36,282 nucleotides of DNA. It comes from Saprospiraceae bacterium (lineage in GTDB: Bacteria > Bacteroidota > Bacteroidia > Chitinophagales > Saprospiraceae). The stretch covers positions 1 through 36,282 of the forward strand of contig JAQXAY010000238.1 of NCBI GenBank assembly GCA_029252685.1, written 5' to 3'. Made by a program: the position numbers and the translations under genes. Positions 9,038 through 19,225 of the stretch are shown here, piece after piece. A model generated the notes under the pieces. It was not told the DNA's origin. It ran no database searches and saw nothing but the letters and a program-made list of their open reading frames with translations. Position 1 is the first letter of the stretch. Each line of letters opens with the position of its first letter.

Positions 9038-10859
9038 ATTTAATTTTTTCACCCAGGTAAACTAATTTTTCACAGTCTTCAATATTTATTTCAGATTTGT
9101 TAACTGGTATATTTTCTAAGGTTCCATCTTTAGATTTAGTAAACAGAGGAATACTCTTAGGCATTGCATTGATCTTGTCGAGCATTTCTAAGAAAACGCT
9201 TGGGTTCTCTCCTATTTCGATTTCTTGTATTTCGGGATAATCTCTAGCTGCCTCATTAATATTTAAATAATCATCCTTGTAGGAGATTAGATATTCAGGT
9301 ACTTCTTCTTCACCCTTCATTTCTTTTTGGGAAATAAGTCTGTAGGCACCTTTTTCTCCAAAAATACGCTTGTACTCTTTGATAGCAAAGCTGTTTACCT
9401 CATCAGAACCTGTCATAGCTACCAAGTAACCTATATCTAATAATTGGATGTTATCTTCCATGTTATCTTTGTAGATATTCGCTTCAAGTGCTTCTATTCC
9501 ATGCGATTTCGCATTGTTCACATTTGAGGGAGAATTATCTAACATGATGACATCTCTATTATTATCTTTTAGATATTGAGCAATCAAAATAGCTGCTTTA
9601 TTAGCCCCTACGATAAGGATACCATCTGAGCTAGTTTGGATTACCCTAAGCATCTTTGCAAATATTTTTGCAGTAGTTGCATTTAATAGAACGGTACCTA
9701 ACACCACCATAAATACTAATGGGGTAATGTATTCTGCATTAGGAACTCCATCATTTGCAAGTTTAAGTCCAAAGAGCGATGCTATACCAGCTGCTACAAT
9801 TCCTCTAGGTCCAACCCAAGAAATGAATAGTTTTTCATTAATATTCAAGTTGCTTTTTCTTGTACTGAGGAAAACACCTAGTGGTCGGACAACCAAAATT
9901 ACTACAAGGAATAGCATCAAACATCTAGGGTCCAATAACAATTGAAGATCTTCAATACTAATATTTGCCGCAAGAAGGATAAATAATATCGATATGAGCA
10001 GCACACTGAGGCTTTCCTTAAAATAAAGAATTTCAGATAATCTTGGCACATCTAAGTTTGCAAGTACTGTACCCATAACAACTACAGTTAAAAGACCACT
10101 TTCATGTGCTAAAAAGTCAGAAAGCACAAACACAAATAAGACCAGTGCAAGTGTAAATACATTCAATAAGAAGTGAGGAATTAGATCTTTTTTGAGTAAA
10201 TATCGTAGGAACAGCGCTGCAAATGTGCCTAATGCAGAACCCACTAGAATTATGCTTAAGAATTCTTTAAATGCATGTGAAGTGAATTCCACACTTCCTC
10301 CAGAAGACTGAATAAACTCATACATAAGTACTGCAGCAGTAGCTCCAATTGGATCGATTAAAATACCTTCCCATTTGAGGACAGTAGAAACACTTTTATT
10401 GAGCGGAACGTTCTGCAATATTGGAGCAATTACAGTGGGACCTGTAACGATTATGAGCGCTGAAAAAAGAAATGAAATAGACAGTGGTAGGCCCATAATA
10501 TAATGAGCTGCCACACCCGCCAAAACAAATGTCACTATAGATCCCAATGATATGAGTTTCACGATGGATGGACCAACTTCTCTGATTTCAGATAGTTTGA
10601 GAGTCAAGCCACCTTCAAAAAGTATTATACCTATCGATAGTGAAACAAAATAGAAAAGTGATTGACCAGGAAAAAGCCCCTCATTACTTGCAGCATCAAA
10701 GATTGGTTTCATCCATACTTCACCTCCATTCCAATAGACGGAAAGTGGGCCTACGAATAAACCGATAAGGATAAGCGGAAGAATAGCAGGTACTTTGACC
10801 TTCCAAGCTGTGTATTGTGCTAGAATTCCCAAAATGATAATGCTTGCAATTTGAGCCAT
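9036..10859 (-). CDS. CPA1-family sodium (cation):proton antiporter with C-terminal TrkA-N-like domain
   Basis: About twelve hydrophobic segments fill residues 1-405. CPA1 core motifs are visible: FEGGLTL (81-87), VTGPTVIAPIL (138-148), EGILIDPIGA (164-173, ion-site Asp169) and GPRGIVAAG (350-358). A soluble Rossmann-like domain (about 411-510) resembling TrkA-N/RCK follows, then a tail of about 95 residues with further mixed alpha/beta character. The glycine-rich loop is degenerate (GANKAA instead of GxGxxG), so nucleotide binding is uncertain. Likely role: exchange of Na+ or K+ for protons at the inner membrane, for pH and salt homeostasis. Length (607) fits NhaP-type antiporters with a cytosolic regulatory part. 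Whether Na+ or K+ is carried cannot be told. Confidence 0.88.
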   Translation of the reverse strand: MAQIASIIILGILAQYTAWKVKVPAILPLILIGLFVGPLSVYWNGGEVWMKPIFDAASNEGLFPGQSLFYFVSLSIGIILFEGGLTLKLSEIREVGPSIVKLISLGSIVTFVLAGVAAHYIMGLPLSISFLFSALIIVTGPTVIAPILQNVPLNKSVSTVLKWEGILIDPIGATAAVLMYEFIQSSGGSVEFTSHAFKEFLSIILVGSALGTFAALFLRYLLKKDLIPHFLLNVFTLALVLFVFVLSDFLAHESGLLTVVVMGTVLANLDVPRLSEILYFKESLSVLLISILFILLAANISIEDLQLLLDPRCLMLFLVVILVVRPLGVFLSTRKSNLNINEKLFISWVGPRGIVAAGIASLFGLKLANDGVPNAEYITPLVFMVVLGTVLLNATTAKIFAKMLRVIQTSSDGILIVGANKAAILIAQYLKDNNRDVIMLDNSPSNVNNAKSHGIEALEANIYKDNMEDNIQLLDIGYLVAMTGSDEVNSFAIKEYKRIFGEKGAYRLISQKEMKGEEEVPEYLISYKDDYLNINEAARDYPEIQEIEIGENPSVFLEMLDKINAMPKSIPLFTKSKDGTLENIPVNKSEINIEDCEKLVYLGEKIK

Positions 10860-10972
10860 AGTCTTAATTAGATTAGGCCAGCAAAATAATGAAATATCTG
10901 TTCCGATTTAAATAAAATCCTATTTTCAATATATTTCGAGCGGTCTCAAGTGTATATGATAAATTATATACC

Positions 10973-10980
10973 TACATTTG
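10973..10980 (+). promoter_or_regulatory. Putative -7 element for prfC
   Basis: TACATTTG matches the Bacteroidota -7 consensus TAnnTTTG exactly, 21 bases before the chosen ATG. At the usual 20-base spacing upstream the sequence is GTG rather than TTG, so the -33 half is weak. Confidence 0.45.
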
Positions 10981-11001
10981 CGATTTAAACGACTATTTTT
11001 C

Positions 11002-12582
11002 ATGGGCTTTATTGAAGAGATAAACAGAAGAAAGACTTTCGGAATCGTGAGTCACCCCGATGCGGGTAAGACGACACTAACTGAGAAGTTACTTTTATTC
11101 GGTGGCGCAATACAGACTGCAGGAGCAGTAAAGTCAAATAAGATCAAAAAGTCCGCTACATCGGATTTTATGGAGATTGAGAAGCAGAGAGGAATCTCCG
11201 TTGCTACCTCCGTGATGGGATTTGAATACAGAGATCTAAAGATCAATATATTAGATACTCCAGGTCACCAAGATTTTGCAGAAGATACTTTTCGTACACT
11301 TACTGCAGTGGATTCTGCCATAGTAGTTATTGATGTGGCAAAAGGTGTGGAGACTCAAACTGAAAAACTTGTAAAGGTTTGTCGTATGAGGCAGACTCCA
11401 ATCATAGTTTTTATCAATAAGTTGGATAGAGAGGGTAAAGATGGCTTTGAACTCTTAGATGAGATTGAGTCTAAGTTGGGATTGATGGTAAAACCACTTT
11501 CTTGGCCTGTAGGAATGGGACAACTATTTCAAGGGGTATATAATCTTTATGAAAAAAAGCTCGTCCTCTTTAGGCCTCACAGCAAACAATCTTCAGAAGA
11601 AATTATTGAGATTACTGACTTAGATTCAGATGAATTGGATAAACAAGTTGGTGAAAAGGCTGCCGACCTCTTAAGAGAAGAGGTTATGATGGTAGAGGAG
11701 GTTTATCCCGAGTTTGATAAGGATGACTACTTAAATGGGGATATCTCTCCTGTTTTCTTTGGTTCTGCGGTTAATAATTTTGGGGTTAAAGAAATGTTGG
11801 ATTGTTTTGTAGAAATTGCTCCAACACCACTAACTAGAGAAACGGAACAAAGAGAAATAGATCCTTATGAACCTAAATTCTCGGGATTTGTGTTTAAGAT
11901 ACATGCTAATATGGATCCTAAGCATAGGGATAGAATCGCATTTATGCGTATTTGTTCAGGAGTCTTCAAGAGAAATACAAATTACTTGCACGTTCGCCAA
12001 GGGAAGAAGATGAAGTTTCCGAACCCAACTACTTTCATGGCATCCAAGAAAGATATTGTAGAAGAAGCTTATCCTGGTGATGTTGTGGGTCTTTATGATT
12101 CCGGAAATTTCAAAATAGGTGATACCCTTACAGAAGGGGAAGTGCTCAATTTTAAGGGAATTCCAAGTTTTTCTCCAGAGCAATTTAGATACGTTAATAA
12201 TGCCGACCCAATGAAATCTAAGCAATTGGAGAAGGGGGTTCGTCAATTGATGGATGAAGGTGTCGCTCAGTTATTTATCAAGGAGTTAAATGGTCGTAAA
12301 GTAATAGGTACTGTTGGTGCTCTTCAATTTGAGGTGATCCAATATAGGCTTAAGCATGAATATGGCGCAACTGTTCAATATGAGCATCTTCCAATGAAGA
12401 AAGCTTGTTGGATAGAATGGGAATCAGAGGCGGATTTGAAGGAGTTTGAATCGCGAAGAAAAAAGGATTTAGCGAAAGATAAGGATGGGAATTTAGTCTA
12501 TATGGCTGAGAGTTCTTGGGCATTAAAGATGGCTCAAGACAATCACCCAAATATCAAGTTTCACTTTAGCAGTGAATACTAA
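11002..12582 (+). CDS. prfC: Peptide chain release factor 3
   Basis: Translational GTPase that removes RF1/RF2 from the ribosome after termination. From ATG 11002 the product is 526 residues, matching the usual 526-529. GTPase motifs: [13 protein letters not shown] (G1, 17-29), a G2 region with [27 protein letters not shown] (G3) and NKLDREG (G4). The C-terminal RF3 part includes [19 protein letters not shown] and [12 protein letters not shown]. The frame extends upstream to a TTG at 10978, but that TTG is part of the TACATTTG -7 element, so the ATG preceding [12 protein letters not shown] is the better start. Transcription then continues towards glyS, 46 bases downstream, which also has its own candidate -7 element. 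Confidence 0.95.
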   Translation: MGFIEEINRRKTFGIVSHPDAGKTTLTEKLLLFGGAIQTAGAVKSNKIKKSATSDFMEIEKQRGISVATSVMGFEYRDLKINILDTPGHQDFAEDTFRTLTAVDSAIVVIDVAKGVETQTEKLVKVCRMRQTPIIVFINKLDREGKDGFELLDEIESKLGLMVKPLSWPVGMGQLFQGVYNLYEKKLVLFRPHSKQSSEEIIEITDLDSDELDKQVGEKAADLLREEVMMVEEVYPEFDKDDYLNGDISPVFFGSAVNNFGVKEMLDCFVEIAPTPLTRETEQREIDPYEPKFSGFVFKIHANMDPKHRDRIAFMRICSGVFKRNTNYLHVRQGKKMKFPNPTTFMASKKDIVEEAYPGDVVGLYDSGNFKIGDTLTEGEVLNFKGIPSFSPEQFRYVNNADPMKSKQLEKGVRQLMDEGVAQLFIKELNGRKVIGTVGALQFEVIQYRLKHEYGATVQYEHLPMKKACWIEWESEADLKEFESRRKKDLAKDKDGNLVYMAESSWALKMAQDNHPNIKFHFSSEY

Positions 12583-12590
12583 AGTAAATT

Positions 12591-12598
12591 TATTTTTG
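12591..12598 (+). promoter_or_regulatory. Putative -7 element for glyS
   Basis: TATTTTTG is an exact match to TAnnTTTG, 30 bases before the glyS ATG and just after the prfC stop. No TTG occurs at the right distance upstream, so this may only be a weak or chance site. Confidence 0.35.
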
Positions 12599-12628
12599 AA
12601 AAAAATATATAGTTCAAAATAAGGTCTT

Positions 12629-14179
12629 ATGGCTCAACAGAATGATCAATTCAAGAAGATAATTGCACATTGTAAAGAATACGGATTTATTTACCAATCC
12701 AGTGAGGTGTATGACGGTCTTTCGGCTGTCTATGATTATGGTCCACTCGGATCATTATTAAAAAACAACATCAAGGAGTATTGGTGGAAGTCTATGGTTC
12801 AGATGAACAATAATATTGTAGGTATTGATGCTTCAATATTTATGCATCCAAAAACTTGGAAAGCTTCTGGCCACGTTGATGCATTTAATGATCCTTTGGT
12901 TGATAATAAGACAAGTAATAAACGCTATCGTGCAGATGTCCTTGTAGAGGACTATATGGCAAAGATTGAAGCAAAGATCAATAAGGAAGTTGCAAAGGCA
13001 AAGAAACGTTTTGGTGATGACTTCAACGAAGCGGAATTCCGATCTACCAATCAACGCGTTTTGGCTAATAAGGCGAAAATGGATGATATTGGAGGAAGAC
13101 TTGCTAAGGCAATGACTGACGAAGATATGGAGGGCTTAAAGCAATTGATCATTGATTTGGAAATTGCATGTCCGGAGAGTGGTTCTAAAGAGTGGACGGA
13201 TGTAAGGCAATTCAATCTTATGTTCTCTACTCAGCTAGGGAATATTGCAGGAGAAGAGGGGAAGCTTTATCTGAGACCAGAGACTGCTCAAGGTATATTT
13301 GTTAACTTTTCAAATGTTCAGAAAACCACTCGTCAAAAGGTGCCATTTGGAATAGCACAAATTGGAAAAGCATTTAGGAATGAGATCGTTGCTAGACAAT
13401 TCATTTTTAGAATGCGTGAGTTTGAGCAGATGGAAATGCAGTTCTTTGTTAAACCAGGCACAGAATTGGATTGGTATGAAAAGTGGAAAGAATATCGTTT
13501 GAATTGGCACAAGGCTTTAGGCACGCCAGAAACAAAGCTTAGGTTCCACGATCATGAGAACCTAGCGCACTATGCAAATGCTGCTGTTGATATCCAGTTT
13601 GAGTTCCCATTTGGTTTTAAAGAGCTTGAAGGTATCCATTCAAGAACAGATTTTGACTTGAAGGCACATCAGGAGTTGTCAGGTCGTAAGATTCAATATT
13701 TCGACCCAGAGGAAAATACAAACTACGTTCCATATGTAGTAGAGACATCTATAGGTTGTGATCGAATGTTTTTAGCTACTTTGAGTAATTGCTTGATTGA
13801 AGAGACGCTGACTTCTTCAGATGGTAAGGTGAGTAGCAGAGATGTGCTGAAATTGCATCCAGCAATTGCACCAATCAAGTGTGCAATTTTACCATTGAAG
13901 CGTAATGAGCCTGCTATAGTTGAAAAGGCTAAGGGCTTGTTTAAGGATTTAAGTTTCTCCTTCCAGTGTCAATATGATGATACGGGAAGTATTGGTAAAC
14001 TATATAGAAGACAGGATGCAGTAGGTACTCCATTCTGTGTGACTATTGACTTTGATACGCTTGAAGATAATACGGTAACACTAAGAGATCGTGATACTCT
14101 TGAGCAGATTAGAGTTCCTATGAATGAAGTAGAAGGAATAATTAGAGAAAAGGTAAATATGAAAAACCTTTTTGTTTAA
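12629..14179 (+). CDS. glyS: Glycyl-tRNA synthetase, homodimeric (class II) type
   Basis: Charges tRNA-Gly. The 516-residue single-chain enzyme is the alpha2 type, not the split alpha/beta type. It shows the N-terminal YGFIYQSSEVYDGLSAVYDYGPLG block, then LYLRPETAQGIFVNF, and class II motif 2 (IGKAFRNEI ... FRMREFEQME). Motif 3 (ETSIGCDRMFLATL) and a C-terminal anticodon-binding domain (LHPAIAPIKCAILPL ... YRRQDAVGTPFCVTID) follow. The metal-site region usually written CPxCG reads CPESGS here, so the zinc site seems lost or altered. It follows prfC by 46 bases on the same strand. A weak hairpin lies between its stop and the convergent ald gene. Confidence 0.95.
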   Translation: MAQQNDQFKKIIAHCKEYGFIYQSSEVYDGLSAVYDYGPLGSLLKNNIKEYWWKSMVQMNNNIVGIDASIFMHPKTWKASGHVDAFNDPLVDNKTSNKRYRADVLVEDYMAKIEAKINKEVAKAKKRFGDDFNEAEFRSTNQRVLANKAKMDDIGGRLAKAMTDEDMEGLKQLIIDLEIACPESGSKEWTDVRQFNLMFSTQLGNIAGEEGKLYLRPETAQGIFVNFSNVQKTTRQKVPFGIAQIGKAFRNEIVARQFIFRMREFEQMEMQFFVKPGTELDWYEKWKEYRLNWHKALGTPETKLRFHDHENLAHYANAAVDIQFEFPFGFKELEGIHSRTDFDLKAHQELSGRKIQYFDPEENTNYVPYVVETSIGCDRMFLATLSNCLIEETLTSSDGKVSSRDVLKLHPAIAPIKCAILPLKRNEPAIVEKAKGLFKDLSFSFQCQYDDTGSIGKLYRRQDAVGTPFCVTIDFDTLEDNTVTLRDRDTLEQIRVPMNEVEGIIREKVNMKNLFV

Positions 14180-14192
14180 AAAGATAGTTTAG

Positions 14193-14219
14193 GCCTGATG
14201 CCTTCCAAAGGTGTCAGGC
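14193..14219. terminator. Weak hairpin between glyS and ald
   Basis: GCCTGATGCCTT (14193-14204) can pair with AAGGTGTCAGGC (14208-14219), with two G-U wobbles and a three-base loop. There is only a short T run on either side, so termination efficiency is doubtful, but its position between convergent stops fits. Confidence 0.5.
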
Positions 14220-15449
14220 TTAAAAACTTGAGCTAATAAATAAGTTGATATCGGTAGACTTTATTCTAAAGCGTTTTCCGAGATATTCATTTGTAAGGCA
14301 GCCTTTATACATATAGACTCCATTTCTGATAGTTGTGTTACGGGCAAGGAGATGTTCCATTCCTCCACTTTCTATGGCTTCTATCAAGAGGGGCGTTATA
14401 ATATTACTCATAGCCACTGTTGCTGTTTTTGAAACAATCGAACTGATATTCGGCACACAATAGTGAATGATCCCATGTTTAGTAAAACTCGGATTGTTTA
14501 GTGACCTCAATTCAGAAGTAGCAAAGCAACCTCCCTGGTCTATACTTACATCAACGATGACTGACCCTTGTTTCATATTCTGAACCATGTCATCTGAAAC
14601 AACAACCAAGCTTCTTCCTGTCTTTGAATGCATAGCTCCGATGACTACGTCTGCTTCGAGAATTTCTTTTTGAAAGGACCCTGAATTAATAGTTGACGTA
14701 AATACTCGGTTTCCAAGTTGAGTTTGAATTCTTTTAAGTTTATAGATTTTATTTTCAAAGATTCGTACTTCTGCACCAAGTCCCATTGCTGCTCTTGATG
14801 CATATTCTGCAACTACACCTGCACCTATGATGACTACTTTTGCAGGTTCTACTCCCGTGATACCACCCAATAAAATACCAGTTCCATTGTTTGTAGTAGA
14901 AAGTAATTCTGAAGCGATGTGTATAGCTCCAATTCCTGCCATCTCACTCATCATTCTTACGATAGGAAAAAAGCCACTTTTGTCTTTGATGTACTCCATT
15001 GCTAGAGCAATCACACGCTTTTGTTTGAGTATATCTAAAAAATCAGCAGTAAGATTTGGAAGGTGTAAGGGAGATATGACGACCTGGTTAGGTCTAAGAT
15101 ATTGAAGTTCATCTTTCCTTAATGGTGCTATTTTAAGGATAATATCAGCTTTGAATATTTCTTGTTTGCTATGTACAATTTCTGCCCCACTTTCAGTAAA
15201 TGCTAGGTCACTAATAAATGCACCTTCACCAGAGCCTGACTCTATATTGATATTATAACCATTCTTGGTAAGTGATTTTACAGCTTCTGTGGTTAGTGCC
15301 GTTCTTTTTTCTTCACTGGAAAAATCATTGGGAACCCCAAGAGTGATTCTTTTATTCTTATTACCTATTAATACAGTTTCAGTCTGAGGCGAATACTGCG
15401 TCCCTGAAAGACTTTCTGGTATTTGGGTAGGTCTTTTCTTTTCACTCAT
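14220..15449 (-). CDS. ald: Alanine dehydrogenase
   Basis: NAD-dependent interconversion of L-alanine with pyruvate and ammonia. The 409 residues align with the AlaDH/PNT family. Recognisable residues are Arg49 (EKRTALTTEAV) and Lys106 (ILKIAPL) for substrate, His129 (SPLHLPN) as catalytic histidine, the NAD loop VVIIGAGVVAEY (205-216), and Asp304 in VIVDVSIDQGGCF. The protein is about 35-40 residues longer at the N-terminus than the classical enzyme of about 370, and the region after Asp270 equivalents (AMHSKTGRSLV) is shortened; I recall this form from Bacteroidota. It lacks the membrane part of transhydrogenase. It starts 18 bases after the tsaE stop, so it is probably in one transcript with tsaE. 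Confidence 0.88.
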   Translation of the reverse strand: MSEKKRPTQIPESLSGTQYSPQTETVLIGNKNKRITLGVPNDFSSEEKRTALTTEAVKSLTKNGYNINIESGSGEGAFISDLAFTESGAEIVHSKQEIFKADIILKIAPLRKDELQYLRPNQVVISPLHLPNLTADFLDILKQKRVIALAMEYIKDKSGFFPIVRMMSEMAGIGAIHIASELLSTTNNGTGILLGGITGVEPAKVVIIGAGVVAEYASRAAMGLGAEVRIFENKIYKLKRIQTQLGNRVFTSTINSGSFQKEILEADVVIGAMHSKTGRSLVVVSDDMVQNMKQGSVIVDVSIDQGGCFATSELRSLNNPSFTKHGIIHYCVPNISSIVSKTATVAMSNIITPLLIEAIESGGMEHLLARNTTIRNGVYMYKGCLTNEYLGKRFRIKSTDINLFISSSF

Positions 15450-15467
15450 TTCACTGGATGTTTTTTA

Positions 15468-15908
15468 CTACTCGAAAAGTCTGCATATGACTTTTCTATT
15501 TTCATTTTCCTGCCGTTCAATTCTAACTACACAAAGTGGCTCAGGGAGCAGTTGTTCTATTAGTTCAGGCCATTCTATGAATAAATAATCATCAGAAGAT
15601 AAAAGTTCTTCAATACCAATATCCAAAGCTTCTTCTATAGATTTTAGTCGATAGAGATCTAAATGGCTGATGGAAATCTGAGCTTCATTTTTGAATCCTT
15701 GGTACTTATTTATCAATGAGAATGTAGGACTATTTACTGCATCTTCTACACTGAAATAGCTGCAGATATTTTGAATAAGGGTAGTCTTTCCTGCCCCTAG
15801 GTTACCTAAAAAAACAAAGCGCCTGCAATCTCCTGCGAAGGATATAATTTCTTCAGCTAAGATTGGGTATTCTTTAAGATTCTGTAGGGTTTTATCAAAT
15901 ATCTTCAC
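15468..15908 (-). CDS. tsaE: tRNA threonylcarbamoyladenosine biosynthesis ATPase TsaE
   Basis: ATPase partner of TsaB/TsaD in making t6A at position 37 of ANN-decoding tRNAs. The 146 residues include Walker A GNLGAGKTT (35-43), the switch block NSPTFSLINKY (59-69), HLDLYR (82-87) and LFIEWPEL (109-116), in the order expected for the family and at the expected length. It precedes ald by 18 bases on the minus strand; the two are probably co-transcribed, although no functional link is known. The upstream gene is separated by the terminator at 16005-16037, so a promoter should lie in 15909-16004, where I see no exact consensus. Confidence 0.95.
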   Translation of the reverse strand: MKIFDKTLQNLKEYPILAEEIISFAGDCRRFVFLGNLGAGKTTLIQNICSYFSVEDAVNSPTFSLINKYQGFKNEAQISISHLDLYRLKSIEEALDIGIEELLSSDDYLFIEWPELIEQLLPEPLCVVRIERQENENRKVICRLFE

Positions 15909-16004
15909 GCTAAGTACTTGCTTTACTAATGATTAAAAATAGCTTTTTTTTTAATGATATACTATACCCTTCTAGACAAGAAGCGATATTGTTTAGGTAA
16001 ATAT

Positions 16005-16037
16005 AAAAAGGCCACTTTTTTCGAAAGTGGCCTTTTT
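16005..16037. terminator. Intrinsic terminator after the 16039-16680 gene
   Basis: Stem GGCCACTTT / AAAGTGGCC (16010-16018 and 16024-16032) with loop TTTCG, an A run on the left and a T run on the right. On the minus strand it directly follows the stop of the exported regulatory-domain protein. Confidence 0.88.
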
Positions 16038-16038
16038 G

Positions 16039-16680
16039 TTATTGTTGTTTCTTGAAATCACCCCGTTTCCAAGCATCGAAGAAATTTTTCCATGCTAGGG
16101 GACTGAATATTTGCATAGGAGGAGTCTGGCCGATATAATAGAAGTCGGTGGCTTGTTTCCTTAGATAATAGTCTGCATTTTCATTGGCATCCATAGGAAG
16201 TTCATTAGTCATTCTGAGGATTTTTTCAGACATCAGATTTTCCATGGCTTTAGCTTGTAATTCCGGTGTGATATCCATTGCTAGGAAATCAAGTCTAGTA
16301 TGATCTCGACTTGGCCAAGGAAAGACGACAGCCTCAGGAAGGTTGATTGTATCCATCGTCATTAATTGGACCATGGAGAACCTATTATCTTCCAATGAGT
16401 CTGGGATTACAAATTGGACCGTCTTGTAGCCAACTGCAGAAAATTCAACAATATCACCCTTTTTGGCTACCATAGAAAAGAAGCCCTTGAAGTCTGAGTA
16501 TGTACCTCTGTTGGATTCTTTGATATAAATATTCGTGTACGGTAGTGGCAATAGTTGTTCTGTCGTGCCATCAAGTACCATACCTGAGAATTGAACGAGT
16601 TGTTCATCAGAATAAATCTCTTGAGCATTAAGAATACCCAAATAGAAGAATACCAGTATGGTGCTGAAGAATAATTTCAT
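16039..16680 (-). CDS. Exported carboxypeptidase-regulatory-like domain protein
   Basis: A signal peptide covers about residues 1-19 (MKLFFSTILVFFYLGILNAQ). A CarboxypepD_reg-like beta-sandwich spans about 28-110: FSGMVLDGTTEQLLPLPYTNIYIKES, then GTYSDFKGFFSMVAKKGDIVEFSAVGYKT. In Bacteroidota this domain often sits at the N-terminus of TonB-dependent transporters, but here the protein stops at 213 residues with no beta-barrel. The rest is helical and charged (about 115-213), with PEAVVFPWPSRDHTRLDF just after the domain. Stand-alone versions are common envelope proteins of unknown role. It is flanked by terminators on both sides and so appears to be transcribed alone. Confidence 0.8.
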   Translation of the reverse strand: MKLFFSTILVFFYLGILNAQEIYSDEQLVQFSGMVLDGTTEQLLPLPYTNIYIKESNRGTYSDFKGFFSMVAKKGDIVEFSAVGYKTVQFVIPDSLEDNRFSMVQLMTMDTINLPEAVVFPWPSRDHTRLDFLAMDITPELQAKAMENLMSEKILRMTNELPMDANENADYYLRKQATDFYYIGQTPPMQIFSPLAWKNFFDAWKRGDFKKQQ

Positions 16681-16774
16681 ATTAAATGCTTGTGAATTAC
16701 TAATATACAGATAATAGACTTTGAAAAGGAATAATAAGTTGTACTGAGTTTATAATATTTTATTTAAATACACT

Positions 16775-16804
16775 AAAAAAGCCACTGTTTAAGGCAGTGG
16801 CTTT
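16775..16804 (-). terminator. Intrinsic terminator after lon
   Basis: GCCACTG (16781-16787) pairs with CAGTGGC (16795-16801). On the minus strand the stem is followed by a run of six U. It begins about ten bases past the lon stop. Confidence 0.8.
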
Positions 16805-16813
16805 ATTGTATTT

Positions 16814-19225
16814 TTATGTAATTGCATGTTTGATAACATCCTTCATCTCTTTGACATAGATGAAATCTACGTTCTTGAGATAATCTTGTGGGATCTCATC
16901 AACATGTTTTTTATTTTCTTCACAAAGCAATATTTCCTTTATTCCAGATCGTTTGGCTGCAAGGATTTTTTCTTTGATACCTCCTACAGGAAGTACTTTG
17001 CCTCTTAGCGTAATCTCTCCGGTCATAGCAAGGTATGGCTTTACTTGTCTGCCCGAAAGTGCAGAGCATAAAGCCGTTATCATAGTAACACCAGCAGAAG
17101 GTCCATCTTTTGGAATAGCACCTTCGGGAACGTGTATATGGATATCATTTTTCTCAAAAACTTCTTTTTTGATATCGAACTTTTTGTGATTTGCTTTCAG
17201 GTAGGTCAGCGCAGTACTTGCGGATTCCTTCATTACATTACCCAGATTACCTGTTAGCTTCAATGCTCCTTTTCCTGGCGTAAGCAGGGATTCTATAAAT
17301 AATATATCCCCACCTGTTTGTGTCCAAGCAAGTCCAACTGCTACACCGCTCGTTTTCTGAGCTTTATATGCGTCCTTATTGAAAATTCTAGGTCCAAGGA
17401 TACTTTCAATATCTGCATTAGAGATACTCACATTGTATTCTTGCTCCATGGCAATATTTTTTGCTACATGTCGGGACACACTTCCTAATCTTCTATTTAA
17501 ATTACGAACGCCAGATTCTCTGGTGTAATTTTCGATTAAGAAGGTAAGAGGTCCATTGTTCAATCTAAGGTTAGACTTCTTGATACCATGATCTTTGATC
17601 TGTTTAGGAAGCAAATGTTTTTTTGCAATGTCAATTTTTTCCTCAGTAGAATAACCATCAACGTGGATAATTTCCATTCTGTCTCTAAGAGCAGGTTGGA
17701 TAGATGCTAATGAGTTTGCAGTTGCTATGAACATTACCTTTGATAGGTCATATTCTAACTCTAAGTAATTATCGTAGAAGGTAGAATTTTGTTCAGGGTC
17801 CAATACCTCCAAAAGTGCGGAGGATGGGTCACCTCTATGATTGGCGCCAACTTTATCGATTTCATCCAATATGAAAACGGGATTATCTGATCCAGCTTTT
17901 TTCATGGATTGAATAATTCGACCTGGCATAGCGCCTATGTACGTTTTACGGTGTCCTCTTACTTCCGATTCATCATGTAAACCTCCAAGGGACATTCGAA
18001 TAAATTTTCTGTCTATTGAATTTGCTATAGACTTACCCAGGGATGTCTTACCAACTCCTGGAGGTCCAACAAGGCAAAGTATAGGAGCTTTCATATCTCC
18101 TTTCAACTTGAGTACAGCAATATGTTCGAGTATTCTATTTTTTACTTTTTCAAGTCCATGGTGTTCCTTGTCGAGTACTTTTTTGACTCTATTTAGGTCG
18201 AAGTTGTCTTCGGTGGTATCTCCCCATGGAAGATCGAGCATTATCTCCAAATAATTTAGTTGAATTGAATATTCAGCTATTTGTGGATTTATTCTAGATA
18301 ACTTGTTGATCTGATTGTTGAATGCTTTAGTAACTTCTTTTGACCATTTTTTAGTCAAAGCTCTTTTCTTAAGTTTTGCAAGCTCTTGCTCTTGCGGGTT
18401 ATGCCCTAACTCTTCTTGAATAGTTTTTAGCTGCTGATTTAGGAAATAATCTCGCTGTTGCTTTTCAATATCAGTACGAACTTTACTCTCAATTTTATTC
18501 TTCAGCTCAAGTAGCTTAAGCTCAGAGTCCATCATTGTTATAATGAGTTCAGCTTTAAGCTTGAGCTCTGAAATCTCAAGGAGTTCTTGTTTTTTCTTAA
18601 CATTAACGGCTAGGTTGGAAGCTATAAAATTCAAGAGAAAACTCTTTGAACTAATATTTTTAAGCATCACAATTGCCTCAGATGGGATATTAGGTGAAAG
18701 CTCAATAATTTGCTTCCCTTTATCCATAATGCTGGAGATTAGGGCTTCAAACTCAAGGGAGTCATTTGGACTTTCGTATTTGAGTACCTCTACTCGACCA
18801 ACCATAAATGGTTCATCTTGGGAGAGTTCGAATAACTCAAACCTTTTACGTCCTTGAAGTATAGCGGTGGTAGATCCATCTGGCATCTTTATCAACTTTA
18901 TGATACGCGCTATGGTACCACGGTGATAAATATCATCAAATGATGGATCCTCTACATCTGTATCTTTTTGAGAGACTACGCCAATGATTCTGTTGTTCTT
19001 GTAAGCATGGTTTATGGCTTTGATCGATTTGTCGCGGCCTACCATGATGGGTATCATGTTACCAGGGAAAAGTACAGTATTTTTTAGTGCCAGGATAGGC
19101 ATATTTCCTACAGGGTATTCTTCCGTGATATTGTCCTCTTCTTCTTCTTCAACTGAGATCAGGGGCATGAATTCTCCTTCTTCCTCAAAATTTTGCATGG
19201 AAAACAATTCTTCGAAACTACTCAT
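16814..19225 (-). CDS. lon: ATP-dependent protease La (Lon)
   Basis: Cytosolic AAA+ serine protease that degrades misfolded and regulatory proteins. The 803 residues start with an unusually acidic N-terminal tail (residues 12-36, EEEGEF ... [13 protein letters not shown]), followed by the Lon substrate-binding domain ([18 protein letters not shown]) and a coiled-coil linker. The AAA+ module has Walker [13 protein letters not shown] (about 386) and Walker [10 protein letters not shown]. The protease domain has the catalytic Ser in [10 protein letters not shown] (about 710) and the catalytic Lys in [14 protein letters not shown] (about 752). The acidic tail extends the usual N-terminus, but the ATG at 19225 is the only good start. 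The gene probably has its own promoter in the 234-base gap before it; no clear heat-shock or -7/-33 element is seen. Confidence 0.96.
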   Translation of the reverse strand: MSSFEELFSMQNFEEEGEFMPLISVEEEEEDNITEEYPVGNMPILALKNTVLFPGNMIPIMVGRDKSIKAINHAYKNNRIIGVVSQKDTDVEDPSFDDIYHRGTIARIIKLIKMPDGSTTAILQGRKRFELFELSQDEPFMVGRVEVLKYESPNDSLEFEALISSIMDKGKQIIELSPNIPSEAIVMLKNISSKSFLLNFIASNLAVNVKKKQELLEISELKLKAELIITMMDSELKLLELKNKIESKVRTDIEKQQRDYFLNQQLKTIQEELGHNPQEQELAKLKKRALTKKWSKEVTKAFNNQINKLSRINPQIAEYSIQLNYLEIMLDLPWGDTTEDNFDLNRVKKVLDKEHHGLEKVKNRILEHIAVLKLKGDMKAPILCLVGPPGVGKTSLGKSIANSIDRKFIRMSLGGLHDESEVRGHRKTYIGAMPGRIIQSMKKAGSDNPVFILDEIDKVGANHRGDPSSALLEVLDPEQNSTFYDNYLELEYDLSKVMFIATANSLASIQPALRDRMEIIHVDGYSTEEKIDIAKKHLLPKQIKDHGIKKSNLRLNNGPLTFLIENYTRESGVRNLNRRLGSVSRHVAKNIAMEQEYNVSISNADIESILGPRIFNKDAYKAQKTSGVAVGLAWTQTGGDILFIESLLTPGKGALKLTGNLGNVMKESASTALTYLKANHKKFDIKKEVFEKNDIHIHVPEGAIPKDGPSAGVTMITALCSALSGRQVKPYLAMTGEITLRGKVLPVGGIKEKILAAKRSGIKEILLCEENKKHVDEIPQDYLKNVDFIYVKEMKDVIKHAIT

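Noticed and set aside
10978-11001. TTG start eight codons upstream for prfC
   Set aside because: The TTG is the end of an exact -7 promoter element; the ATG at 11002 gives the canonical length.
7733-16009. TAAATATAAAAA plus GG string found before two terminators (7733 and 15999)
   Set aside because: Short A-rich string shared by chance at the A-tract side of two hairpins; no wider similarity around the sites.
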